From assembly GCA_964017235.1 (NCBI GenBank), contig OZ024936.1:38028040-38092039 (forward strand): 64,000 bases of DNA. Direction: 5' to 3'. Position 1 is the stretch's first letter. Each line of letters opens with the position of its first letter. Both the position numbers and the translations under genes were made by a program. The notes beneath the pieces are model-generated. The model did no database searches. It was not told the origin of the DNA and saw nothing but the letters and a program-made list of their open reading frames with translations. This document shows positions 45,714-54,379 of this stretch, piece after piece. The DNA comes from Sabellastarte sp. h YS-2021 (Eukaryota; Annelida; Polychaeta; Sabellida; Sabellidae).

Positions 45714-46740
45714 CTATTTTATAAAATATCTGGCAGGCTTGACAACCTTATGAATAAACATCAAGCTACCAATAACACTCTGCAATTGACGCTTACTGAA
45801 GTATGATAATTTGCTAAACTCTTGACAGGTGTAAAGAATTTCTTCCAGCTTGCCTGGGGGAATAGACATACAAGCAGTGACAGAATCGATCTCAATGCCT
45901 AAACACACGATCCTAGTTGTAGGGTGGGGGGGGGGGGGGGGGTGTGTGTGTGAGTTTTTCCTCACTGATGGGGATATTAAGGTCCTTTAAAAGTTTGTGC
46001 ATTGTATCAAAACTTTCCTGAGCCTTGGATCCATTTTCAGCCCCCAAAAGATCGTCAATATAGGACATGAGATAAAAACCTTTCCTTCCGTGGACATACC
46101 GTAGGAAATGGCTCAATCTTGTACACCCCATCACCCCAGTTCTATGGCAAAACACAAAAGATCCTTCAACAAAATAATCTCCATCCCAGTACAGACACAG
46201 AAGATGGTAATCAGCCGGATCAACCTTCAGTTGCCTAAATGCTCGAGATAAGTCTATTTTGTGCATAAGGGCACCCTTTCCTGTCTCAATCTGTCAGTGA
46301 AATTATCCACAGATGGGTAGGTGAGCTTGAAGGCAGTGCCCATGTACTCGTTACTGTCAGTGAAACCATTGACACTCGCCCCGGGGGGCCAGGAATGATC
46401 AATTATGACTCTTCTTTTTTCACTATCTTGTTTAGTGCGAGTAATAAAAGGGGAGACGTGAGTATCCTGACCAAAAGGTGGACTAGAGAATGGGCCAAAC
46501 ATGGCCCCATGGTGAATCTCATCTTGCAAATATGTTTTAACATGCTCTGGATACTGGCGGGCAAAGGCATGACTATGTATGGTACTGGTTAAATCTCCAG
46601 ATGTGCCCTTAAAATCCATGGGAAATCCATAGCGTAGGTATAGGGGCAGTTGCCAATCCCAATAATCTTTAGCAAGCAGGTCAACAAGGTCCAGGTTCGT
46701 GTCAAAGTTCACTTGCACCCTGGCCCCTATAAAGTTGGGA
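45714..46740 (-). pseudogene. DIRS-B reverse transcriptase
   Basis: The 46,718-46,254 frame holds the pre-RT and fingers: LPLYLRYGFPM, ARQYPEHVKTYLQDEI, GAMFGPFSSPPFG and RRVIIDHSWPPGASVN. The 46,266-45,913 frame has HKIDLSRAFRQLKVDP (catalytic Asp) and SYIDDLLGAEN with YIDD at about 46,050-46,061. The 45,965-45,714 frame continues RIVCLGIEIDS and FSKRQLQSVIGSL. The second junction coincides with a run of 17 G plus (GT)n at 45,926-45,953, which has shifted the frame. The first junction (46,254-46,266) is another shift. Confidence 0.85.
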
Positions 46741-47198
46741 CATTTGAAACTGCTTACACACTTATGTAATTTGACAGGGTCTTGACAAAGGTCACAATTA
46801 ACTACACATCTGTCACATTGTTTAATGTTTACAAACTGTAGGGGGAAAGTGGGATGAAACCTGTATGTTCATTTTGTTGACACATAAAATTGCAGAGATC
46901 TTGACTCCTATTGTGCAGTAAATTGATATCAATTTGCATTAATTGTTTCTTAGAAATACTAGCCCAGGGAGTCTGTCCCAGTTCTTGAACCCTAGTGCCC
47001 ACATGGGAGCTACTGTCACATTTACATGTAAACACATGGTCACTCAATTCACACTTATCAGAACTACTGTCGGTAACAGTACACTGTACATCAGATTTAT
47101 CCACAAAGTTAGGATTACACTGAATGTCAAAACTTTTTGTTTTTGTTACATGAGTAGATGGAAAAACATTAAGTTTTTTTATCGTTAGCCCTACATTG
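46741..47198 (-). pseudogene. DIRS-B Cys-rich pre-RT segment
   Basis: The minus frame 47,104-46,829 has CKCDSSSHVGTRVQELG and SQDLCNFMCQQNEH, then CPNFIGARVQVNFD follows at about 46,745-46,700. Only the last part is recognised in DIRS-A (CPNYKGRHIPL). The segment joins the RT to ORF1 across the Gypsy insertion. Confidence 0.55.
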
Positions 47199-47203
47199 TA
47201 TGG

Positions 47204-48215
47204 TGTTACATATATTGCACACTATATTATTACATTGTATATTGCATATATTGGGCACTATATTGGTGCATTGTTTAATTTAAGCTTTATGTTTATACAT
47301 TGTCATAAAAGATAATTGTGTTGTTGGTTCTTTTTGTGTGTTGACATTTAAAGTAAGGGAGTTATTGACTTTTGTGTTTTAGTGTTTATTGATCTGTTCA
47401 CAGACTGGGGGAAATCCCCCCCTCAGTGGTTATGTTAGATTTGGGGAAACCCAATTACCAGTAGTTTCTAGAACTTCCTCCTTTGGCCTAGATGGCTCAA
47501 GCCTTTTTGAGTTGGTTCTGTATAATTCCAGAGAAATCTGTGAATGTATATAAGGAATGTACATCTGACCACAAGTGAACTTTGTATTCGCGGGCTATAA
47601 GGAGAGCTATTGTGTTTTGGAATATAATATAACTTGTGTTGCTGTGAATTTTTACTGGAGTGAACTGGATACATCATCTGGACAGATTTATTGTACTGTG
47701 GATATTTTGGATATTGTACATTCATATAACAGAGAGTGAATTTACTGCATTTTGGACATTGTCCACATCTTGGAGCAGACAGTACAGTTGTGTTGACTCT
47801 CTAAATATCTCCAGACAGACATTCTGTGTGACTAGATATATAAAGAATAGCAGGACAAGAACCTTTTGTGTTGTTGAGTGTGAGACAGGTCACAGGATAT
47901 AGATATCCGTGTGTGAGTGAACATTGGACAGATCACAGGACAGACCACAGGACATTAGACAGACCACAGAATATACCACAGGACGGATTACAGAACAGAT
48001 TGCTGGATACGGCGGATAAACTTAACTCTTAATCTCAGTGGTCAGGTCAGCTAGATCTTATTATTGTATTTGTGTGCTTGGTTAAGAGCACACCAGTTGA
48101 CTGTAATCATTATTGTTGACTATTAAATAAATTTGTTAAGTTTAACTTTTTGCTTTTTCTGTTACAACTTAAAGACAACCGGTAATTGCTACCGCGCTTG
48201 CCCGTGACCGTAACA
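47204..48215 (+). repeat. 5' LTR
   Basis: 1,012 bp, TG...CA ends within the inverted TGTTAC/GTAACA. A TATA box TATATAAG lies at 47,547-47,554 and an AATAAA at 48,126-48,131. Short repeats of ACAGACCACAGGACA lie at 47,930-47,995. The open frames 47,468-47,725 (-) and 47,660-47,902 (+) recur in both LTRs and are not genes. Confidence 0.95.
47547..47554 (+). promoter_or_regulatory. LTR TATA box
   Basis: TATATAAG in the 5' LTR, with the identical site at 53,597-53,604 in the 3' LTR. It is the only strong TATA candidate upstream of the LTR poly(A) signal. Confidence 0.5.
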
Positions 48216-48222
48216 GGAAAAT

Positions 48223-48240
48223 TGGGGGCTCGTCCGGGAT
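48223..48240 (+). promoter_or_regulatory. Primer binding site, tRNA-Pro type
   Basis: TGGGGGCTCGTCCGGGAT begins 8 nt after the LTR end and is the 18-nt complement of the 3' end of tRNA-Pro, the same primer site known from murine gammaretroviruses. It primes minus-strand DNA synthesis. Confidence 0.85.
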
Positions 48241-48336
48241 TCCAACCATTTGATTACAAATATTTGATCAACCGTTCAATTAACATTTTGAAAATCCATT
48301 TGATTTAGTAATTGGTTACAGTCAACAGTGCTCAAA

Positions 48337-51300
48337 ATGGCTAGTGCTAAAGAGTTTGTACAGTCACCATCTATGGAAGTTCTAGAAACTTTTAAAAAAG
48401 ATATGTTAATGCAGATAGCGCAAGAGTTACAGTTAGAGGTAAAAAGGTCAACACGTAAACATGAACTTAAAAGGCTTATTGTTGAACAGTTAGTTGATGA
48501 AGATGTTTTACCTGATAGTTGTTTAGAAGTGTATAAGCCTCTACCAATGGAACCTTCTGGGCAATATGAGATCAGGCGATTAGAAATTGAAAGAGAGCTA
48601 AAACTTAGAGAATTTGAAGCTAGAGAAAGAGAGCTTGAAGCTCAACAACGAAAAGAAGAGCTTGAAGCTCAACAGCGAAAAGAAGAGCTTGAAGCTCGAC
48701 AAAGAAAAGAAGAGCTTGAGGCTCGAAAAGAAGAGCTTGAAGCTCAAAAATATGAAAAAGAACTTGAGCTTAAACATGAAAGAGAAATGAAAGCTTTAGA
48801 ACTCAATGCCCGTAGAATTGCCCATGAAGAGTCCATTGCTACCAAATTTGATTTGGGTAAAAATGTGCGACTGGTACCACCTTTTAATGAGTTGGAGGTC
48901 GATAAGTACTTTCAACACTTTGAAAGAGTAGCTCAAAATTTGAAATGGCCTATAGACCAGTGGCCTTTATTGCTGCAAAGTGTTTTGAGGGGAAAGGCCC
49001 AGGAGGCATACACGGCTTTGCCAATTTCTGAATGTGTGGACTATAACTCTGTCAAAAATGCTATTTTGAAAGCATATGAGTTGGTACCAGAAGCATATCG
49101 TCAAAAATTCAGAAATTATCGTAAACAAGAAAGTCAAACTCATGTTGAATTTGCCCATGAGAAAGAAGTGTACTTTGACAGATGGTGTAATTCTAGGGAA
49201 GTAGGTACAGACTTTGAAAAACTTAGGCAAGTTATTTTGATTGAAGAGTTCAAAAGGTGTGTTCGTGATGACATTAAAACCTATCTAGATGAACAGAAAG
49301 TTGAAAATTTGGCAAAAGCAGCAGCTTATGCTGATGACTATGCGCTAACTCACAAGTCCACTTTCAACAAGAATAAGTCCTTTGGTCCTGCTAAAAAGTC
49401 GTATCCAGAAATAGGAAAGAAATCTGAAAATGTAGCTCCAGAAAAGAGTTCAGATAAGGGTCAAACCTCAAATCAGACTATGAGTAAGGATAGGAAACCC
49501 AGATCCTTTGCTCCTGTTTGCCACTATTGTAAGAAACCTGGGCATGTTATGTCTGACTGTTGGCTCTTAAAGAAGAGAAGAGAAAAGGAGGCAACGCCCA
49601 ACGCCTTTGTGTCTAGCAAGTCTAACTGGCGTTCAAATCCCAATAGAGCAGAGTCTAGTATTGGTTTAGACAAGTCTGAGATTATTAGGGAAGAGTTCAA
49701 ACCTTTTGTGTCTGAGGGTTTTGTATCCTTGGAAAGTAGTTCCAGTCAGGTCCCCATTAAGATATTAAGAGACACTGGAGCTACTCAGTCCTTACTTTTA
49801 GAAGGTGTATTGCCACTGAGTGTAAGCACATCTACTGGTGAGAGTGTCATTGCTCAAGGTATTGAAGGAGGCTGTGTGAACGTTCCCTTGCATAAGGTCA
49901 AGTTAGTATCAGACTTAGTTACTGGTTCTGTTGTTGTGGGTACCAGGCCCACTTTACCCATTAAAGGGGTATCTTTGTTGTTGGGAAATGATCTTGCAGG
50001 TGGAAAGGTAGTTGCTGATCCTAAGGTTACTTCTAAGCCGATCACTTTGGTTAGCACTGAGAAATTAGAAGAGGTTATTCCTGGTATTTTTCCCTCCTGT
50101 GCTGTGACTCGAGCTATGGCCAAAAAGGCCCAAGAAGAACCAAAAGATTGTAAACAATCTACAGATGTCTTAGTTGACTTGTCAGATACATTCTTAAACA
50201 ACTATGACCATGATGTGCAGAATTCTAGTGATACAAATCCCAAGGCCAGGGTAGATTCTGAAAAACGAGACTCAATTGACTGTCAAGATGTATCACTTTC
50301 AAAATCAAAATTGATTTCAGAGCAGGAAGATGATCCTGAATTAGCTCCTTTATTCAAGTTGGTCTTGCCACCAGTAGAGCTAGATAAGGTCCCTGTAGGC
50401 TATTATGTCAGAAATGGTGTGCTTATGCGAAAGTGGAGGCCACCAAATATCCCTGCATCTGAAGAATGGTCAGTAGTACACCAGATTGTTGTACCAAAAG
50501 TGTACCAAAGTGAGATACTGAAATTGGCTCACGAGTCTCCGATGGGTGGCCATTTAGGCATCAACAAAACTTACAACAAGATAACCAAACATTTCTATTG
50601 GCCTCAAATTCGGCACTGTGTGGCAGAATTTTGCAAGACTTGTCACATTTGTCAAATGGTAGGAAAGCCAAACCAAAAAATTCCTGTAGCTCCTCTCAAA
50701 CCCATTCCAGCATTTGAGGAACCATTTAGCAAGGTGATAATTGACTGTGTAGGTCCCTTACCAAAAACTAAATCCAGAAACCAATATCTTTTCACCATTA
50801 TGTGCGCCTCAACCAGATTTCCCGAAGCCATACCATTGACCAACATAACAGCTCCCAAAATCTCAAAAGCTCTGGTTAATTTCTTTACTCTAGTTGGCTT
50901 ACCAAAAGAAATCCAGTCAGATCAAGGGTCAAATTTTATGTCAGGACTATTTCAACAGGTTGTATTTCAGTTAGGTGCCAAACAGATCAAATCTAGTGCT
51001 TATCACCCAGAATCCCAAGGTGCACTTGAAAGGTTCCATTCCACTTTGAAGAATATGATTAGGACATATTGTTTAGACAATGAAAAAGATTGGGATGAAG
51101 GCATCAGCTTATTATTGTTTGCAGTTAGAGAGTCTGTTCAAGAGTCTTTAGGCTTTAGTCCCTTTGAGTTGGTCTTTGGCCATTCAGTCCGTGGTCCTCT
51201 CAAGCTGTTGAAGGAAAATTGGTTATCTGAGAACACCGAAAGCCTAAATCTGCTAGATTATGTTTCAAAGTTCAGAGATAAGTTGAAGAAGGCTTGTGAG

Positions 51301-51774
51301 CTGGCGCAACAAAATTTGAAAAATTCTCAGTCAAAAATGAAGATGCTTTACGATAGGAAGTCACAAAACCGTACTTTCAAACCAGGTGACAAGGTTTTAG
51401 TGTTACTACCTGTCCAGGGAAATACGTTACAGGCCAGATATCACGGGCCATACAAAGTGTTAAAGAGAGTAGGTGACCTGGACTATGTCATTGAAACCCC
51501 GGACAGAAGAAAGCCAACCCAACTATGTCATGTGAATATGGTAAAACCATACTTTGAAAGGGGTGTGAAAAAGCCTGTTATGATTACTGACTGTAATATA
51601 GAAAGTAACAGTAATCAGGAGCACGAAATATGGGACGACACTCCTGATTTTGATGTTGAATGTAAAATTAGGTTGAGTAATTCTGAGATCCTTGATGATT
51701 TGGAAACCAAACTGAGTCATGTACCACCAGATAAGAGGGTTCCACTCATTGAATTGCTCTTAAAGTATAAGTAA
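48337..51774 (+). CDS. gag-pr-int: Gag - protease - integrase polyprotein of Gmr1-like element
   Basis: Open from GTG 48,328; the ATG at 48,337 is the likely start. Residue numbers count from 48,328. Residues 10-65: helical SAP-like N-terminus. 95-160: Glu/Lys coiled coil from 27-bp DNA repeats. About 185-345: capsid with FRNYRKQESQTHVEFA, EKLRQVILIEEFKRCV and YADDYA, matching the SCAN fold. 398-411: zinc knuckle C-x2-C-x4-H-x4-C. Protease: DTGA at 482. Integrase zinc finger H735, H742, C772, C775. Catalytic core D806, D865, E901 (35 residues between the last two). A GPY/F-type module follows (GNTLQARYHGPYKVL). The frame ends TAA at 51,772, next to the RT frame in the same phase. Protein looks intact. 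It packages RNA, matures and integrates the element. Confidence 0.93.
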   Translation: MASAKEFVQSPSMEVLETFKKDMLMQIAQELQLEVKRSTRKHELKRLIVEQLVDEDVLPDSCLEVYKPLPMEPSGQYEIRRLEIERELKLREFEARERELEAQQRKEELEAQQRKEELEARQRKEELEARKEELEAQKYEKELELKHEREMKALELNARRIAHEESIATKFDLGKNVRLVPPFNELEVDKYFQHFERVAQNLKWPIDQWPLLLQSVLRGKAQEAYTALPISECVDYNSVKNAILKAYELVPEAYRQKFRNYRKQESQTHVEFAHEKEVYFDRWCNSREVGTDFEKLRQVILIEEFKRCVRDDIKTYLDEQKVENLAKAAAYADDYALTHKSTFNKNKSFGPAKKSYPEIGKKSENVAPEKSSDKGQTSNQTMSKDRKPRSFAPVCHYCKKPGHVMSDCWLLKKRREKEATPNAFVSSKSNWRSNPNRAESSIGLDKSEIIREEFKPFVSEGFVSLESSSSQVPIKILRDTGATQSLLLEGVLPLSVSTSTGESVIAQGIEGGCVNVPLHKVKLVSDLVTGSVVVGTRPTLPIKGVSLLLGNDLAGGKVVADPKVTSKPITLVSTEKLEEVIPGIFPSCAVTRAMAKKAQEEPKDCKQSTDVLVDLSDTFLNNYDHDVQNSSDTNPKARVDSEKRDSIDCQDVSLSKSKLISEQEDDPELAPLFKLVLPPVELDKVPVGYYVRNGVLMRKWRPPNIPASEEWSVVHQIVVPKVYQSEILKLAHESPMGGHLGINKTYNKITKHFYWPQIRHCVAEFCKTCHICQMVGKPNQKIPVAPLKPIPAFEEPFSKVIIDCVGPLPKTKSRNQYLFTIMCASTRFPEAIPLTNITAPKISKALVNFFTLVGLPKEIQSDQGSNFMSGLFQQVVFQLGAKQIKSSAYHPESQGALERFHSTLKNMIRTYCLDNEKDWDEGISLLLFAVRESVQESLGFSPFELVFGHSVRGPLKLLKENWLSENTESLNLLDYVSKFRDKLKKACELAQQNLKNSQSKMKMLYDRKSQNRTFKPGDKVLVLLPVQGNTLQARYHGPYKVLKRVGDLDYVIETPDRRKPTQLCHVNMVKPYFERGVKKPVMITDCNIESNSNQEHEIWDDTPDFDVECKIRLSNSEILDDLETKLSHVPPDKRVPLIELLLKYK

Positions 51775-53070
51775 GTGTTCCCAAATGCCCCTAATAGGAC
51801 AAATATACTCATGCATGATGTCGATGTCGGCGATGCCCGTCCGATCAAACAGCATCCGTATCGGGTAAATCCTATCAAACTCGAAAAATTAAGGCAGGAA
51901 GTGCAATATATGCTAGAAAAAGATATAATTGAACCAAGTCAAAGTAGTTGGGCATCTCCTTGTGTTTTGGTCCCGAAACCAGACGGTTCAATCAGATATT
52001 GCACTGACTACAGAAAAGTCAATGTTTTGAGTAAAACGGATTCCTTCCCTATCCCAAGGATGGAAGACTGTATTGATCGGATTGGCAATGCCAAATACAT
52101 CACAAAGTGTGATTTACTGAAAGGATATTGGTGTGTGCCTCTTACTGAGCGGGCCAAAGAAATATCAGCCTTCGTGACCCCTGATGGTCTATATCAGTAC
52201 AAGGTGATGCCATTTGGCATGAAGAACTCCCAAGCCACATTTCAAAGACTAATGAATATATGTTTAAAAGACATTGTCATCTTTAGTGATACTTGGGAAG
52301 AACATTTAAAAAGGCTTGAACAAGTCTTGTTTCGGCTCAAAGAGGCAAACCTCACTGTAAATTTGTCAAAGAGTGACTTTGTAAAAGCAAAGGTTGTGTA
52401 CTTGGGGCATGTAGTAGGTCATGGAGTTGTGACACCAATCAAAGCTAAAGTGAAAAGCATCATTGACTATCCCATTCCTGAAAATAAGAAAAGCTTAATG
52501 AGGTTCCTTGGAATGGCGGGATATTATAGAAAATTTTGCAAAAACTTTTCAGAGGTCACTGCTCCACTGACTGAACTACTGAAAAAGAATGTAAAATATC
52601 ACTGGTCAGAGACTTGTCAAAAATCATTTGACAAAGTAAAGAACCTTCTCTGTTTAGAGCCCGTACTAACTGCTCCGGACTTCAGTAAACCTTTCCGGCT
52701 GGCTGTAGACGCCAGTGATGTGGGTGCAGGTGCAGTTTTACTGCAATGTGATAATGAAGATATTGAACATCCCATCTGCTATTTTTCAAAAAAATTTAAT
52801 GTACATCAAAAGAACTACTCTACAATAGAAAAAGAATGTTTAGCACTCATTTTGGCCATCCAGCATTTTGACATATACATATCTTCATCGTCAAAACCCA
52901 CCGTTGTATACACAGATCACAATCCTTTAGTCTTCTTGCACAAAATGAAAAACAAAAATAGAAGATTATTGAACTGGAGTTTAATGTTGCAAGAACACAA
53001 TCTTCAAATAGAACATGTTAAAGGAAAGGATAATATCTGTGCAGACGCCCTGTCCAGAAGCTGTATTTAA
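51775..53070 (+). CDS. pol (RT-RH): Reverse transcriptase - RNase H of Gmr1-like element, YxDD deleted
   Basis: Same phase as the upstream frame, following its TAA with no ATG nearby (first Met codon at 51,811), so expression would need readthrough, or the TAA is a mutation. Numbering from 51,775. RT: PIKQHPYRVNP, IIEPSQSSWASP, YCTDYRKVN, then KCDLLKGYW with D113 and MPFGMKNSQATFQ. At the place where Gypsy RTs read roughly ten further residues including Y-x-D, this frame passes directly from QRLMNICLK to DIVIFSD (codons at 52,252-52,290). The YxDD box is thus lost; only one Asp (166) remains. Connection and RNase H are intact: D312, E354, D381, D424. Length 431. The fold is otherwise normal; catalysis should fail. 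Confidence 0.93.
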   Translation: MFPNAPNRTNILMHDVDVGDARPIKQHPYRVNPIKLEKLRQEVQYMLEKDIIEPSQSSWASPCVLVPKPDGSIRYCTDYRKVNVLSKTDSFPIPRMEDCIDRIGNAKYITKCDLLKGYWCVPLTERAKEISAFVTPDGLYQYKVMPFGMKNSQATFQRLMNICLKDIVIFSDTWEEHLKRLEQVLFRLKEANLTVNLSKSDFVKAKVVYLGHVVGHGVVTPIKAKVKSIIDYPIPENKKSLMRFLGMAGYYRKFCKNFSEVTAPLTELLKKNVKYHWSETCQKSFDKVKNLLCLEPVLTAPDFSKPFRLAVDASDVGAGAVLLQCDNEDIEHPICYFSKKFNVHQKNYSTIEKECLALILAIQHFDIYISSSSKPTVVYTDHNPLVFLHKMKNKNRRLLNWSLMLQEHNLQIEHVKGKDNICADALSRSCI

Positions 53071-53242
53071 ATTGTAATTTATATACCTGTAATTAGTAAG
53101 TTTATAAAGGTTATACATGGTACTAATTTTACTTTTGTATTTAGACAAAAATGTTTTGTAAAATGTTATTACCTGTGTTTGTATACATCATGAAAATCTC
53201 TTGTAAAATTTTGTAATCCCTTGGTTTCCAAAATTTTTCTTT
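53071..53242 (+). other. 3' untranslated region of the Gypsy element
   Basis: Short AT-rich spacer between RNase H and the polypurine tract. No env-like frame and no signal peptide or membrane segment is encoded. Confidence 0.7.
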
Positions 53243-53253
53243 AAGGGGGGAGG
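53243..53253 (+). promoter_or_regulatory. Polypurine tract
   Basis: AAGGGGGGAGG ends immediately before the 3' LTR TGTTAC, the normal position for priming plus-strand DNA. Confidence 0.85.
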
Positions 53254-54265
53254 TGTTACATATATTGGACACTATATTAGTACATTGTATATTGCATATA
53301 TTGGGCACTATATTGGTGCATTGTTTAATTTAAGCTTTATGTTTATACATTGTCATAAAAGATAATTGTGTTGTTGGTTCTTTTTGTGTGTTGACATTTA
53401 AAGTAAGGGAGTTATTGACTTTTGTGTTTTAGTGTTTATTGATCTGTTCACAGACTGGGGGAAATCCCCCCCTCAGTGGTTATGTTAGATTTGGGGAAAC
53501 CCAATTACCAGTAGTTTCTAGAACTTCCTCCTTTGGCCTAGATGGCTCAAGCCTTTTTGAGTTGGTTCTGTATAATTCCAGAGAAATCTGTGAATGTATA
53601 TAAGGAATGTACATCTGACCACAAGTGAACTTTGTATTCGCGGGCTATAAGGAGAGCTATTGTGTTTTGGAATATAATATAACTTGTGTTGCTGTGAACT
53701 TTTACTGGAGTGAACTGGATACATCATCTGGACAGATTTATTGTACTGTGGATATTTTGGATATTGTACATTCATATAACAGAGAGTGAATTTACTGCAT
53801 TTTGGACATTGTCCACATCTTGGAGCAGACAGTACAGTTGTGTTGACTCTCTAAATATCTCCAGACAGACATTCTGTGTGACTAGATATATAAAGAATAG
53901 CAGGACAAGAACCTTTTGTGTTGTTGAGTGTGAGACAGGTCACAGGATATAGATATCCGTGTGTGAGTGAACATTGGACAGATCACAGGACAGACCACAG
54001 GACATTAGACAGACCACAGAATATACCACAGGACGGATTACAGAACAGATTGCTGGATACGGCGGATAAACTTAACTCTTAATCTCAGTGGTCAGGTCAG
54101 CTAGATCTTATTATTGTATTTGTGTGCTTGGTTAAGAGCACACCAGTTGACTGTAATCATTATTGTTGACTATTAAATAAATTTGTTAAGTTTAACTTTT
54201 TGCTTTTTCTGTTACAACTTAAAGACAACCGGTAATTGCTACCGCGCTTGCCCGTGACCGTAACA
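53254..54265 (+). repeat. 3' LTR
   Basis: 1,012 bp, offset exactly 6,050 from the 5' LTR with no indels. I see three substitutions in a line-by-line comparison. It is followed by the duplicated TATGG. A poly(A) signal AATAAA lies at 54,176-54,181. Confidence 0.95.
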
Positions 54266-54379
54266 TATGGCAATTTTGTCACTACAACTCAAGACACTTT
54301 GAGTGTCAAAACCTTTTACTTTATTGACATGATTAACTAAAGTGTCATTGTCATATTTACTGTTCTCGACTACCAGTTC

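Larger units (their letters stand above)
47204..54265 (+). mobile_element. Gmr1-like Ty3/Gypsy LTR retrotransposon, 7,062 bp
   Basis: Two LTRs of 1,012 bp each (47,204-48,215 and 53,254-54,265) begin TGTTACATATATT and end GACCGTAACA. The 5-bp duplication TATGG flanks the element (47,199-47,203 and 54,266-54,270). Between them: tRNA-Pro type primer site, a Gag-PR-IN frame, an RT-RNase H frame and a polypurine tract. Integrase before RT is the Gmr1-like order, otherwise typical of Ty1/copia. I count three LTR differences (47,218; 47,230; 47,649), so insertion was recent. It sits inside DIRS-B. One stop and an RT deletion prevent independent activity; no env frame is present. Confidence 0.95.

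Noticed and set aside
47468-47902. Open frames repeated at 53,518-53,952
   Set aside because: They lie in the two LTRs and are duplicates of non-coding LTR text.
48328-48336. GTG at 48,328 as start of Gag
   Set aside because: An ATG three codons later (48,337) is in frame and is the more likely eukaryotic start.
53071-53253. Search for an env gene in the Gypsy element
   Set aside because: Only about 170 bp separate RNase H and the polypurine tract; no frame or membrane segment.
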